Positions 1 through 12,228 of a stretch of 64,000 nucleotides of DNA are shown piece after piece. The notes under the pieces were generated by a model. The model ran no database searches. It had not been told where the DNA came from and was given only the letters and a program-made list of their open reading frames with translations. Positions within the stretch are counted from its first letter, which is position 1, and every line of letters starts with the position of its first letter. Made by a program: the position numbers and the translations under genes. This stretch comes from Rhizodiscina lignyota (Eukaryota; Ascomycota; Dothideomycetes; Aulographales; Rhizodiscinaceae): assembly GCA_010015805.1 (NCBI GenBank), contig ML978124.1:1674001-1738000 (forward strand), written 5' to 3'.

Positions 1-192
1 CTTTACTGCCTACGACGAGCGACCTGAGACAACGAGTGCTTGTGTTGCTAGAGCAAAGGCAGACGAGAACGTCCTTCAAAGACCATAAGCCGCCCAACCG
101 TCTGGATCGTGGATAACATCATTGCTCGCGTTATGAGACTGAGGGGCAGAGTCCCCGGGGTATTTTGGCTGATCGTAAAACTCCAGATCCAG

Positions 193-3100
193 TCATAGCT
201 CGTCATCGTCAATTTCGCTCGGCTTGAGAAGGCCGCCGACCTTCATCTGCCTCTCACGTTCCTGATCCTTGGCATTCTTCGCAGCCAACTCTCTCTCTTC
301 GGCGAATAGCTCCGCATTGTCGCCACTGAACTCCTTGAGCGAGATGAGGAAGTCGCGCAAGATAAGCTTGAAGCGGTTATGGTCAGCGGTATTGGCGAGG
401 AGGCCGTCGATGAAGTTCGAGATTTGAACCCTGCGTTCACGATTTTAGTAAAGAAAATGATGATACACAGTGGCTAACTCACGCTTGAAGATTGGGGAAT
501 GCGTTTGCAAGCAAGTTGCCGGTGAACTGCTTGAGGAAGTCCTTATTCGGCGTGCCCTGAGGGGCCGTGTCTGGCATATAGATTGGACCTTGGAGCTTGC
601 CAGACTCAACCAACCAGAACATCTTAGCCAAGAGTAACGACTGGCTCTTGAAGCCTGCCTTATGATCACTATCCGTCAAGACGAAGAGGACGTCCTGGAG
701 AATAGTAGTAAAGAAGTTCTGGAAGAAGGCATTGCAAGTGTTCTGATCTGTATCGGCCATGTTGCTGATGAGCTCATTGCACATAGATAGTCCAGCAAAT
801 TCAACATCCCGATTGTCGTGCTTGCTAGCCCACATGCAAGAGTCGATGACGAATTTGAATTGCCGGCCGTCGAGTTTCAGTACAGCATTGAAGCAGCGGA
901 GATTGATCGTACGGAGAAGTTTGAAGAATTCGACGCGGTGTTCGGGGTATTCAGAGAAGTCTTTGTTGATCATGTCAAGTGTGCATTCGAAGACATTGTC
1001 CATGATGTTCATGACCTGGTCTTCCATCATGCTCTGTATGTAATCTATTAGCGGCTAACCATTGAACGGGGGGTGGGCCAGACCCAGTGTTTGCTGAGAT
1101 TGGGTCTCCAACGTACATGTAACTTATTGATGATTGTAGTCATGAGGTTCAGAACCTCTGCTTCACGGGCATCTGGAACATTGCGCTTGTAGTCGAGAAG
1201 GACGGCTTCGAGGAGCTGCGGAACAATGCTGTTGTGCACCATCTCAAGATCATCAGCCCTCTCCACATAGGTGTTGATAAGCTTGAGGATTTCCTTCTTG
1301 ACCGTGCGAAGACCTCGAACTTTTGGCATCTTCGTCGCAATAGCACCCTCTCTCACGACAGCTTGGTCGATCAGAGTGCTACTGGCACGGTACATGGTCA
1401 ACATGTCCAAGTAGATGCGGCCGATTTGCGGGTAGAAGTAGCTGCCGATAGAATTGCATGCAGCTACGTTAGTCTTCATGATGTTGCCAATGATCTTGAT
1501 GGCTTCGGCATCCTCTAGGATATTTGGGTCGTTGTGCGCAGTTTGGATGATCTGATCCCATGCAGCGTTTGGCAGAAGCATGAGATCATTAATGAGGCGC
1601 TCTTGGATAGCCTTCTGTCCTTGAGCACTGATCATGTAACCACAGGCTTCGTAAAACGTATGGACCTGTTGCGGGGAGAGGTCATGTGTAATCTTGCTCA
1701 AGTTACGAACAATCTCGTCGATGAATGGCTCGTTCTCGCCAGGCTGGTGAGCAACGAAATGCCTTCGGCATTTGTTCGCAATCTTGATGAACGTATCGCA
1801 AGCCATATCTTGTACACCTGTGGATAGTTAGACCGAGTACGAAATGGGCTGTGAGGGATGACGTTACCTTCATGCGTCTCGTGCATAAACTCAAAGAGCT
1901 TGTTGACCACGGTCTTGAGGAATTTCCAATGGGCCTTGAGGAAGCGCGGATACTGCCCAACGATGTACATAATGTTACTCGCCACAACAGCCTTGTTATC
2001 TTTGCCGCGCTTCATCTCAGTCAAGCCTAGGAGATCCTTGATGACAGTAACGAGGAAGCGCTTTTCTGTTTCTTCGTTCATGGCGCCGGAAATGGATCCA
2101 ATGGCCCAACACAGGGTATTGCAATTGGCCCACGACCACTCTGATCCATCGACTTGTCGCGCAAGCTTCTCGGACATGATCTGCTCGGTATCGTTGACGT
2201 CTAAATGAGTAAGGAATACGAGGCACTCCCTCGTTGACTTGTACAGCTGGATGGTGTCGCTCTCCTTGACGAACTCGCGGACAATTTCACCCTCGTCATT
2301 CTCGACAATCAAAACCTCCTCTGGACGGACCATCTTCTCAATCATGACCTGGCGCAGATTCGAGAGCACCTCACTGTACTTGTGCTTGCGCAACGGATAG
2401 TTCATGAGCATCGCAGGATCGCGCGCACCACCGTTCGACATGGCGGCACCCATGCCCATGTTAATCAGCGGGTTGATATCGCCGATCGGAAGTTGCTGCA
2501 TCTCATCGTAAAGCTCGGAAACAAGCTTAGTCCAGTACTCGAGGCAAATCTTGAAGATTTCGCGGTCATCGATTTGGCTTATGCGAATAAGATAGAAGTG
2601 GCCGTGTGTGAGAAAGTCACGGTTTGGGAGATTTTCGATGACACTCAGATGCATCGTGAAGAAGTTGCAGAGGAAGAGGGCCAGATTCTGAACAAACTCT
2701 TGGTCTCTGCCATTGCTTGAAGCGTAGGTCTGCTTCAGGTCGAGGGAGAGGGGAATGATCTTTGAGATCGCCGTGAGCGTCTCCGTAAACATCTGCACCA
2801 ACTTCTCATTGTATGTAGGCTCAACGTGCAAGCTTGCAATCTCCGTCAAGCACTTGAGTGTGATGTTACGGAAGTCGGGCACGTCGAAGAAGCGGCTACG
2901 AAGCGTCTCAATCAAGCTGACTCCGCTCGGAGGTGTCTCGAATATGTAGCCAAGAGGGATCCAGTTCAGGAAGCGGAGGAGAGTTTCCAGCGTGGCTTTG
3001 ATAAGGCTCGCCTGAGAGGCCGTGCTCAGAATCTCTGAGCAGAGTTGGTAGATCGACGTGAACTCGTCGCACATGCTCTGCTTAAGCTCTTTCGTCTTTG

Positions 3101-3658
3101 TCGAGGTCAGCTGATCCGCAGAATAATCAAACACCTCTTCAGAAAGCAATCGCAGGATTGCCATGTTGTTCTCGCAAATCGGAAGGCTGCTCCTGCAGGA
3201 GGAGATGATCTCGTTGATGAAAGTGGGCCAATTGTGGGGCCATTCCTGCTTCAGGATATTCACGAGGGTGAGGTTGAGTTTGTTGAGAAGTGTGCGCTGA
3301 CTTCGGAGGCTCTCTTCGGTTTCTGAGGTCTTGATAATGACGTTGACAACGAAATTGCGAATTCCTATGGACATTAGTACCCATCATACTCGCACAAAAA
3401 AAGTGTGAGTGTCATACCTTGACACTGATCACGCGGTAGCACCTTCCATCGTGTCAGGATAACGTGATCGAGCACCTGAAGTCCCAAGAACTTCGTCTGG
3501 GGATATGTCGCATCCGACAAGATCTTGTCCACCATAAGCCACGCATCAGGGTTCTCCTTGAACTGGTTCAACGTGTTCTGTGCCTGCTTCTGTGTCTCTC
3601 CACGACCTTCGTAAAACGCCCGCACGGCGGCATCGAGCTCTGCTATGCTCATCGCCAT
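193..3658 (-). CDS. CRM1: Exportin-1 (CRM1/XPO1), nuclear export receptor
   Basis: Importin-beta-family exportin that carries leucine-rich-NES cargo out of the nucleus with Ran-GTP. Five exons on the minus strand: 3658-3418, 3364-1868, 1817-1117, 1033-483 and 430-193. Together they give 1,075 aa, the usual length for the family. The first exon reads [18 protein letters not shown]. The middle contains the NES-groove helices, including [20 protein letters not shown] and [20 protein letters not shown], and the end reads [10 protein letters not shown]. Each junction restores a continuous CRM1-like sequence. At the leptomycin-B-reactive position (human Cys528) this protein has Thr529 (codon 2019-2021). 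The identification is very secure; the exon 3/4 junction was chosen because acceptor 1034-1035 gives KLH-SMMEDQV. Confidence 0.97.
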
Positions 3659-4299
3659 GTTGAATGAGTTTGGTGTGAACTAACACCACTTGGTGAACGC
3701 GCAGTCGCCTTCTTGAAGCTGAATCTACTCCGCGCTAGATCCCAGCAGTTGTGATCATGCAGCGACAGGAGTAGTCCTCCGCGGACGCGTGGGTGACGTG
3801 GTTGAGATAGCTCGGTCGACGATGAATCGAACGGCGGGGCAAGTGATGAGGTGTTTTGGTGGTTGGGAGGTAAAGCGGTGAGGTTTTGGGACGCCTAAGG
3901 GAAAGAGAAGCTCTAGAAGAAGTCACAGTGTGCTCGTGCAACACAAAGCGACTGACTGGAGCAAGCAAGGCTGCACCGTTGAAGGTGAGGATGGTTGGCG
4001 TGTGGCGGGTGATGCAACGCGAAGGAGAATGCCCAGAACTGCTTGTTAGGCTGCGGCGCGGAACTAACCGAACACCCGGGCTTGGCGTTTTTCGGCTTCG
4101 GGAATGGGCCTCTGAGCTTCGCCCGGACAACCATGCATCTTCGCCGAATTGTAGCTTAAAGTGGCGCATAAGATATCACACCTGTTCAGGAAAAAGAGAA
4201 TTCATTCGAAAGTTCATCATAATCGCCTGCTATCCAATCTCCTTCTAGGAGCAATCAACACCCTTCTCTCGCGTTCTCTCCTCCGTTCTGGTCAGATAT
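3659..4299. other. Intergenic: CRM1 promoter and SGO1 3' end
   Basis: 641 bp between the CRM1 start and the SGO1 stop, both genes on the minus strand. It should hold the CRM1 promoter and the SGO1 3' UTR. Open frames here (for example 3735-4169 minus) are Arg/Ser/Pro-rich and have no family resemblance. I see no other element. Confidence 0.5.
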
Positions 4300-6566
4300 T
4301 TACAGCATCATACTTCTCCTTCTCGCAGCAACCCTTTCTCTCCTTGCTACATTCAAACTCTCCCCTGCTGCTGTCCCGCTAGTACTTGTACCAACTCTAC
4401 TTGAAGGTCGCGTGAGATTTGTCATTGTCTTGCTCCTGATTAGACCCTCAGTCGCACCTCCATTAGCAGCGGTGGCGTCGCTAGCTGCAAGCATCGAGGG
4501 AACTGAAGAGTGTCGCCTGGAGCTTCGTGCTTTGCTCGCGTCCAGTTTATTCCGAAGCTTTTCCGATGACGATGGCTGCGATCCTTGAGGTGAAGATTCG
4601 TCAAAGTCGAAAATGGCTAAGCTGTCGCGCTTTTCGTCGGTCATGCCCTCGACGTCGGCTTCCGAGATAACTGCTGGCAAGACCTGGGAAGGCCGACCTA
4701 ATCTCTTCCGCATGGCAGAAGTAATACTGGCTGGGCCTGATATGGCTGTAAGATCAAGTACCCCGAGATCAATTCTTGGATCCATCCTCTGCGGCTCTGG
4801 CTCTTCGTCCGCGTGTTGCTCCTGGGCTCTCGACAGTGCTACCTTGTTCTGAAGAGGAGAATTTACCTCTCCAATCAATTCGCCCTCCCTCTCTTTGCTC
4901 GAAGCAGATTCTGTAGGTAGCCTTGTCCAGTCTTCAATGCTCGTGTCACCATCTTGGCGCTCCCGTTTTGTCGTCCGCTCTGGCTTTATCACAGTTGGCC
5001 GTCCTCCTCTTCCCACAGCATCCACAAGTTCTTTTCCTGGTCGACGCATCTTTGTGTTCAAGCTTGGCTCCGCGTAGTTGACTTGAGCACGAGCGCGTCG
5101 TCCTGGGCGACTTGTGGCCTGGGCGTCTCCGTAAGTTAGGTTAGGTTCTGGCGTGTCTCGCGGTGGCGGTGCTGACGATTCGGTTGATGGTGGTGAGAAG
5201 ATGTCAAGCGCAGCGGGAGTCTCTGGCGGTAAACTGGCGGCATCCAAGACGATATCTGCACGGTGTGGTGGTGGCAGTGGAACATCATCCACCACCGTCT
5301 GTGGCCGTGATTCAGGTGCTGCTTTAGGTTTTCTCTCTCGTGCTCGTCGCTCGTCGAGCGCAGACACTGCTATGGACTTTTTCAAGTCCATCAGTTCCTC
5401 TCCGGATTTCTCTTTTGGTAGCTTTTTCGGAGAGTTGACTGGATCCGTATTTACGCTCTTTGAACCCAGAACCTTACGCTCTGTTACCTGCGATGTTTTC
5501 GACGAGCTCTTCTCGGGAAGTGCTGGCGCAATGGTCTCCTTCTGCTTCTTCTCGCCATCGTCACTGCGCTGTCTTTCAGTTCTTGCGGAACTAACCCTTC
5601 TACTAAACTGGAAGGCTTCCTTTGATATTGTAACCGCATCATCTTGTTTCTCCTCGACCTCGCGAGTACTTAGCTTCCGCTTAGCACCCGCTCGGATAGG
5701 TAGGACTTGGGATACTCCTTGCGCTGCGTGTTCTGACAGGACATCTGCACTTTCTTCTGTGGGCGGGGATTGGAAGACAGTCATTCTTCGAATATCAATA
5801 CGAGGTTGGCCATCACGTCGCTTGCGTCGCGTTTCGAGATTCACCGACATCGACGTGGACAGTGCGTCTGGGATTTGCTCATCTTCTGCACTGGAGGATT
5901 GAAGTACTGATGGTGGGTCGAACTTGATTGGGTCTTCGTCAGGGAAATGCGCAACAGGCGGTGGGCCTATGTCAGGAGACTCGCTCGCGTTCACGATGTC
6001 TCGAATTTCCTCAGCACTAATATTTGTCAGATCTTCTCCAGCCTTATTCGCGTTGCCAACATACTTCAATGTCCGTCTTGGGAAAGGTTTGTCTTCTCGT
6101 ATAGATGGCAGTCGTCCATCCACTCCAGCTTCTGCTGCAGCAGCTGATGCGACAGCCCTCCATTCTACCAAACTACTCGTCTCCGCTGTTTTTCGTCTTG
6201 CCGTTGTTGTACTTGGCCTTGCCGTTATATCCAATTCCGCAAGCAACAGCCCAAACTCTTGCATCTTCGCTTCTAATTTGTCCTTGACAGAGCTAACTAT
6301 ATCCGCAGATGGTCCATGTCGACCACGCCGACCTTCGAGTTGGTTCTGGAGATCGGCAACTTGTTCTCGCAAGGAAAGGTTTTCGGCAAGGAGGCGTGAC
6401 GTTTCTGATTCTAGAGTACGGATGCGCATAGACTGGGCGGAGTTGTGTCTGGATCAAAATTCTTAACATAGCTCGTACAGATGGATGCGAATGCATACTT
6501 TGCAAGCTCCCTATTCTGGCGAATGAATCGTCTCTTCACTGTAGCGGCCTTCTTGTCAGTCTCCAT
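4300..6566 (-). CDS. SGO1: Shugoshin, protector of centromeric cohesin
   Basis: Two exons: 6566-6499 and 6448-4300, giving 738 aa. Exon 1 encodes METDKKAATVKRRFIRQNRE. Splicing at a GTATGC donor and a GATCCAG acceptor gives LAKHNSAQSMRIRTLES, which continues the N-terminal coiled coil that in this family binds PP2A-B56. Residues about 471-500 hold the basic shugoshin C-terminal motif (RRARAQVNYAEPSL then MRRPGKEL), which in the family binds phosphorylated histone H2A. The linker is long, charged and low-complexity, as usual. Shugoshin recruits PP2A to protect cohesin and helps place the chromosomal passenger complex. It is divergent from DAD2 across a 441 bp shared promoter. Confidence 0.93.
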
Positions 6567-7007
6567 TGAAATTTAAATCGTTCAAAAGATGCGGGTCGTG
6601 TGCCTACCCACATCGGCCGACTCTGTAGGTATCGGCACCTCGTTGAGTCGCGCCATCGGCGCAGGCGCAAAGGATAAATGGCAGTAGAGATGCTGTTGCT
6701 TTGCAAGATTGCTGCGACCGTGACTTGATATGCTCAAAGCATCCGTAACGCCCTTGCTGAAAGCTGGAGGCTAAAGTGGAAGTTGCAGTTAGGGCTTCGA
6801 GCAGGGAAAAAGTTGGCCTAAACAAATATCCCGATTGGGATAAATGCGCACAGCGACCGGCGCACGGACGAGTTTGACACGCGATACCGCGTCTTGCATG
6901 TGAACCCTTCGTGATTTGATATTTGGACGACTCTGCATCAACTCGACAATTGTTATAATCCAAAAAGCAGCAACACTATTTGTCTGAAGCCAGCCTCATT
7001 TCGAAAT
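6567..7007. promoter_or_regulatory. Shared divergent promoter of SGO1 and DAD2
   Basis: 441 bp separate the start codons of two divergently transcribed chromosome-segregation genes. Inside are two ACGCG cores in opposite orientation, at 6879-6883 (plus) and 6888-6892 (minus). ACGCG is the core of the MCB element bound by the fungal MBF (Mbp1-Swi6 type) cell-cycle factor. That the factor binds here is inference. Confidence 0.55.
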
Positions 7008-7577
7008 ATGTCCTACCCAAATCGTCCGACCCTTCCCTCCCACATCCGCTCTGCCTCGACGGCCAACGCGCAATCCTCCGCCAATTCGACAGCGGGCGCA
7101 TCTCCAGTCCTTCTGGCGCGTATAAATGAGAAAAAGGCGGAACTGGCGAGCCTGAAGGAGCTGCAGGCTTTGAGTGCGGGCTTAGCGGATCAGATGCAGA
7201 CGCTGGAAGAGAAGTTGAGTACACTCAGCGACGGGACAGAAGGTGAGGGCGCAAAACTCCTGAGAAGGGTAAGATACGATATCGCAGAAATGGTACTGAC
7301 GGAGTTGAATTTTAGCTGTTGCAGCGGTTCTAAGCAATTGGCACAACGTATTGAGGGCGATAAATATGGCTTCAAGTGCGTAGCTCGCTGCCAACATACC
7401 GTACAGGAATTGTATTGCTAACATCTGATAGTGAAAATACCGAAACCGAAAGAGGAAAACACAACATCAGAGGAGAAGCCCGAGCAAGAAGTGCCATTAC
7501 CCGTCACGTTGGTCCGGATACCGACCGAGCAAGCCGGGCTCATTGCGCAAGGTACATCCGGAGGTGCTGCTGACTGA
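7008..7577 (+). CDS. DAD2: DASH/Dam1 complex subunit DAD2
   Basis: Three exons: 7008-7242, 7316-7375 and 7432-7577, giving 146 aa. DAD2 is one of the small coiled-coil subunits of the ten-protein DASH ring that couples kinetochores to microtubule plus ends. Residues about 35-75 form the conserved helix (ARINEKKAELASLKELQALS). Splicing then yields AVAAVLSNWHNVLRAINMAS, the second conserved block. The C-terminus is a charged and then Pro/Val-rich tail (KIPKPKEENTTSEEKPEQE). Phases at both introns are consistent. The 60 nt middle exon is easily missed. It is divergent from SGO1. Confidence 0.92.
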
Positions 7578-8208
7578 AGAATCACCGGCTACACGAAATA
7601 CTCGTACGCATACTACCTCAGTACACTGGCCTCCCAATTGAAGAATGTAGTCGACGCTGCCGGCACTTGACTGGCCTAAACCAAGACCCGAACAAAGATG
7701 TTTCTGTGGTCGCCATCATACCTGAGACGGCACTGAGCATATACGATCGAAGGGTATCGGTACGAGTGCTACCGCCATGGATACCAGGAGAGGGAGTTCG
7801 GTTGGGAGCATGAGAGCATGGGGAAGTGATAAATGGCACATAAACGAGGTGCATATTGGAAAGTAGCAGGATGAAGAGCGTCCTTTAAGATGAAGAATCC
7901 CCTCTAATTAGGAGAATATGATTCATGTCGATCGTATGGGTATCGAAGCTCCAGTATCTATATTGAGGGTCGATCTACCAGGTCCTCAAAACCATAATGC
8001 TGCTGCAATTTCCCTATTCCCATTGATGCTGTGCACTTAAGCCGTGATGCAGTTCCCAGCTAATCGCCCCGAAATCATACAACGCCTCATAATGCATCTT
8101 CTATCGCGAGCGCAGATGCCTCATGCTGCGAAAATCATCGTAGTCCCATACGCATTCGTGTCCCGTACACCGTGCCGTAAATCATCGATCAGACACGCCC
8201 TCGCGCAA
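7578..8208. other. Intergenic between convergent DAD2 and YPI1
   Basis: 631 bp between two 3' ends. I see only short unsupported frames and no RNA gene or repeat. Confidence 0.4.
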
Positions 8209-8685
8209 CTAGCTCTCTTTCGCTTTTCCCTTGCCATTCCCATACTTTGGTACCCTCTCATATGCATTCGGGCTTGGCTTTCTCGCTTTGTCTTTCGCGT
8301 CTCCTTCTCCTCCGTTGCCGTCGTGCTCATGGTTGTGCTTGTGCTTTCTTCTCGCTCTCGATCGCCTTACCGGCCTCGCCGCACCGTCATCCGCGCCACT
8401 GTCAGAGTCATTGCTCGATGATGAATCATCCGAAGAGTCCTCGTCTGATGATTCGCCCACTTCGCGCGGCTTGTGGTAGATGCAGCATACTTTGGAGCTC
8501 TTCTTGCCCATGCCTTCGTTGTCAATGACGTCTTCTGCCCATTGGATGTGCCGCTCTTCAGCGGGAGAGATGGACTCTGCGCGTAGGCGGAGGGTGCCGG
8601 ATGTGGCTATGGAGGGTTCGGCGGTGGTTTGGGTCGTGGATGCGGAGGCGGCGGCAGTATTTTGTTGGCGCATATGTTGCGCCAT
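8209..8685 (-). CDS. YPI1: Type 1 protein phosphatase inhibitor (YPI1/PPP1R11 family)
   Basis: Single-exon gene of 158 aa. The diagnostic block is [20 protein letters not shown] followed by [15 protein letters not shown], which carries the PP1-binding inhibitor-3 signature with its Cys-Cys pair. Acidic Ser/Asp repeats and a basic His/Lys tail follow, as in fungal YPI1. The family binds Glc7/PP1 in the nucleus and controls its activity and localisation. I start at the ATG ending at 8685; the open frame extends 14 codons upstream but without an ATG. The gene is divergent from CTP1. Confidence 0.93.
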   Translation of the reverse strand: MAQHMRQQNTAAASASTTQTTAEPSIATSGTLRLRAESISPAEERHIQWAEDVIDNEGMGKKSSKVCCIYHKPREVGESSDEDSSDDSSSSNDSDSGADDGAARPVRRSRARRKHKHNHEHDGNGGEGDAKDKARKPSPNAYERVPKYGNGKGKAKES

Positions 8686-9093
8686 TATGGTTATTTGTAG
8701 CTTTGTGGCTGGTGAGACGGAGATCAAGGTCCTGGTGAGGTTTTTGAAAGGAGAGGAGAAGAGGAGGATATAGTGGTTATCACTGCGTGCTTTTTGTGCC
8801 TCGAATGTTCTAGGTGCAGATTCGAGATGTGGAGAGACGCGGTTGGAGGTTGATGACCTGATGCTCCTGCAGCGCGCCCAAAAATAACGACCGGGATTTT
8901 GCCGCCCTTCACCCGTTGACGTAGTGACAACCTCGGATCGGTGTCAGGGATTTATGGCCGATTTCAAGCCATAATGGCTTTCTTTCTTCCTGTATTTTTA
9001 TCATTTCAATGTTTGTGAAGTGACAAATCATTCGTGTAAGAGCTAGGCGTTTGGGCAAATAGAGGCTCTTTGTTCCCTTTAGATTCACGGCTA
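8686..9093. other. Divergent promoter region of YPI1 and CTP1
   Basis: 408 bp between two start codons. It must hold both promoters. No recognised motif stands out by eye. Confidence 0.4.
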
Positions 9094-10298
9094 ATGAGTT
9101 CCAAAAATGGATCCAAAGTAATTGGCCACGTCCAAATCAAATTATTGGCATGATTCTAATGCGATATAGGCATCACAGACCTTACCGATAGTATCGCTAC
9201 TCTCCGGGGGCGTTGCGGGAGGTGTGGAAGCAGCAATAACGGTATCTTCATCTCCGTCTCATTATGTGTCACGCGATCAAAGCTGATTTTTGCCCAGTAT
9301 CCTATGGAGTTTGCGAAAACTCGCGTTCAGCTGCGGAATGAGCGAGGTGTCCCGTCACCAAGGAATCCATTCAGTATCGTAGCACAGGTCATACGAAACG
9401 AAGGCTTTCGCGCACTGTACAAAGGGTGTTCAACTCTCATCGTAGGCTCTATTGGCAAAGATGCTGTGCGCTTCTTGTGTTTCGACACTATCAAGCACCA
9501 ATTCGCAGACCCAGAGACCGGGACGCTCACTCCAATCCGAAACATGCTCAGCGGAATGGCAACAGGTGTAGTCGCGAGCGTCACCTGCGTCACTCCAACG
9601 GAGAGAGTAAAGACCGCATTGATCGACGATGCGAGAAACGAGAAGCGATTCCGGAACCCTTGGCATGCAATTAAGCTCATTGTCCAGGAGAGCGGGCCCA
9701 TGGGCTTGTATAGAGGCCTCGCAGGGACAACTCTCAAGCAAGCAGGTGCCACGGCGTTCCGCATGGGCACATACAACATCCTTAAGGACTATGAGAAGAA
9801 GCGACATATTCCACAGACCATACTCACAAATTTTGCGAATGGAGCAGTAGCGGGTACGGTGACGACGCTGGCGACACAACCGTTCGACGTAGTTAAAACG
9901 AGGTAAGAATGTCATTGTGCAACACCAATACGCACCTTGGAGACGCTGCTCTGCCATGCTGGCTAAAGCACGGAAATTTACTGCAACCAGCACTTGAACT
10001 CCTGCACATTTAAGCACTCAAAAATTCCAAGAGCCACTACGGCTTTAATTTTAACACGGCTGAACTCCGTTAACGTATATTGGCGTCTAGGTCGCAGTCC
10101 GCACACGGTGCGAGCACCAGTGAGGCTATCAAAAGCGTATTAAAGGACAATGGTATTCGTGGGTTCTGGAAGGGTACAGTGATGAGGCTCGGAAGGACTA
10201 TAGTGGCTGGTGGCATACTGTTTACTACTGCAGAGGCTGTCGCGAAGGTGCTGAATCCGCTATTTGGGCAGACTTCAATCGGGACGATGAGTCATTGA
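9094..10298 (+). CDS. CTP1: Mitochondrial tricarboxylate (citrate) carrier
   Basis: Four exons: 9094-9117, 9170-9241, 9298-9902 and 10091-10298, giving 302 aa, the normal size for an SLC25 carrier. Exon 1 encodes only MSSKNGSK. Three carrier repeats are visible through their signatures YPMEFAKTR, TPTERVKTA and QPFDVVKTR, each followed by a matrix helix. The family exchanges citrate for malate or isocitrate across the inner mitochondrial membrane and supplies cytosolic acetyl-CoA. The last intron (188 nt) is longer than most here; acceptor 10089-10090 restores KTRSQSAHGAS. Confidence 0.95.
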
Positions 10299-10639
10299 AT
10301 ATAAATTAATTGGACTAACAAATCATTCTTCCATTATCGTGCCACTAACAAACTGTAGAATGAAACCCGGTCGCTTCTCACCTTAACTAAATGGCGCCAA
10401 ATTTGCACTAGACTCCCGCGTATTGGCATTTGTTAGTGATCCTCAATTTCTACTGACCTTGCCACCTTTACAGAAGCAGAGGCTCTGGTTATACGACTGT
10501 TGAGTCAGACAGCTCACGCCCAGGTTCATTCCGCCATCTAGTCCCAGAATAGAGAGCTTCTGACACACAGGCGAAAACCAGAGCAATACAGGCTTTCCTC
10601 CATAGAGGGTATTGTTCCCCAGGATCGACACCATTCTTC
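10299..10639. other. Intergenic between convergent CTP1 and GNAT genes
   Basis: 341 bp between two 3' ends. Nothing beyond the presumed 3' UTRs is visible. Confidence 0.4.
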
Positions 10640-11284
10640 TCACTCCAACGTCTTCCTCAACGAGGCAGCAATGAGCAGGATCTTCTCTCCATCCAGCGTC
10701 ACAGGGTACATCGGGTCCTCCCTCTCCTTCACGTAACCCATTCTAGCATACCAGTCCTCGTTACTCGTCCCCTTCTCCGGCATCTCGATGTTGAGGCTCG
10801 AGCACACCCTCGCATAAAAGGGCCTCCACTCCTCCCCATCGTCCTCGATATACCGCTTACTGATCGCGTTGAGCGTGATTGACTTGCAGTCTGGAGAGCC
10901 ATACGGCTCCACCTTGGCCCACGACTCCAGTGCCCGGACGGCTGCACCACCCAACCCTCCATGGCGGTGTTCGGGCAGGATGAACAGATCAGCAATGTGC
11001 ATTACAGTCTGGCCATCCAGAGCTTCGATCTTCTTTTGGGTAGATATATGGCCAAGGAGGCGCTGCGGCGCCGGCTGGGCGGACACTGATGGCGGGACAA
11101 CCCAGAACATGGACAGCGTATGGGTGTCCATGGCTGCTCGCCATGCTTCGAGAGTAGAGGGCGAATTGGACCACCCGCAAATGATGCGCTGTCGTAGCAG
11201 TTCGTCGAATTCAATAGCGTTGTGGAGGTTCATGGGTTCCAGGATGCTGTTTTGAGCGGCTTCGATCGCGGCTAGCTTTTCCAT
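10640..11284 (-). CDS. GNAT-family N-acetyltransferase, substrate unknown
   Basis: Intronless, 214 aa. The segment HIADLFILPEHRHGGLGGAA fits the GNAT motif A (strand beta4, then an R/Q-x-x-G-x-G/A loop that binds acetyl-CoA pyrophosphate; here RHGGLGGA). ALESWAK continues the following helix. The late WYARMGYVKE block matches motif B (tyrosine near the thioester, then YxxxGY). No close functional family is recognised, so the acceptor could be a small molecule or a protein. Divergent from the YFH7-like gene. Confidence 0.82.
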   Translation of the reverse strand: MEKLAAIEAAQNSILEPMNLHNAIEFDELLRQRIICGWSNSPSTLEAWRAAMDTHTLSMFWVVPPSVSAQPAPQRLLGHISTQKKIEALDGQTVMHIADLFILPEHRHGGLGGAAVRALESWAKVEPYGSPDCKSITLNAISKRYIEDDGEEWRPFYARVCSSLNIEMPEKGTSNEDWYARMGYVKEREDPMYPVTLDGEKILLIAASLRKTLE

Positions 11285-12228
11285 CCTCGGCGGTGAAGAT
11301 CGAGGTTGTCTTTCGATATCTCAGGGGTAACCAAATATTTGGCCGCCCGGGAAGCTGTAACGCTTAAGGGCGAGTAGCTCTTGTACTCCAAGGTAAACGA
11401 GACTATCTCTGAGAGATTGGCTGTGTATTCTTTGGAGTGTACTGAACAGTAGTGAGCCTTTAAAAAAGCTTGTATGCCTTTGTTTATTTTAGAGGCTACA
11501 TACGTATCCTGAACGGATGCTGTTCAGTGTCTTGAAAGTAACGACCGGTATCTTTGTCACCTTCGAGATGCGTCCAGTGTGGCTCTTTATACCCGTTACC
11601 GCTGAGCACTCGCTGCCCATAGAAAGCCATGGCATGTACTTAGAACGTCCTAAAAAGGACATTCATGAAGAGTACGCCCTCCTATACCCCTAATATGGCT
11701 ATGTCGCCTAAGCACCTTCCTATTTAGGCTTAGCAAGATCCTACCGAACTCCCGTTCTTAATGTCTGGAGTTTCATGCTGCACTATCACTCGGACTGCCA
11801 AGCTGCTGGACATAACCAAATATCTACTAAAGTGAACAGAAGAAAGAGGATGTTCCTGAGTGAGTTACATGGTGCGATGGTGATGATCCGGATTGATAAA
11901 GCTCAGCCACCGTTCAGCCACAGTTGAGCCCAGACCAACGTTTGAAGGGCGTTCGAATAAAACTATCATCTATGCCAGCATGATTAAAGATATCATGCCT
12001 TCTGATATCTGCCTCGATTCATGAGGATGGTTTTGAATATTGGATAAGAAACAGTGTGGAAGCTGGAGCGGTGATAAGGTGCCTAATCTCTAGAAAAATG
12101 ATGTCACCTTGCAGGAGAGTGCAGATACAATAATGCTTGTCTCAGGTGGTGATATCTTGCATTATGACGACCGAAAAGGCAGCGATCTCATAGCCCATGT
12201 CAAGAATCAATCATGTTATTGTGTTGCA
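11285..12228. other. Divergent intergenic region, GNAT and YFH7-like kinase
   Basis: 944 bp holding two promoters. A 9 bp inverted repeat (actgaacag at 11441-11449, ctgttcagt at 11520-11528) and a weaker pair (gtactccaa at 11383, ttggagtgtac at 11432) are visible, with unknown meaning. The open frame upstream of 12229 has no in-frame ATG. Confidence 0.35.

Noticed and set aside
3735-4169. 144-codon minus-strand frame upstream of CRM1
   Set aside because: Arg/Ser/Pro-rich, no domain, overlapped by an equally long plus frame, and located where the CRM1 promoter must be.
12109-12228. N-terminal extension of the YFH7-like kinase
   Set aside because: The extended frame has no in-frame ATG; translation more likely starts at 12229, giving the family-like start.
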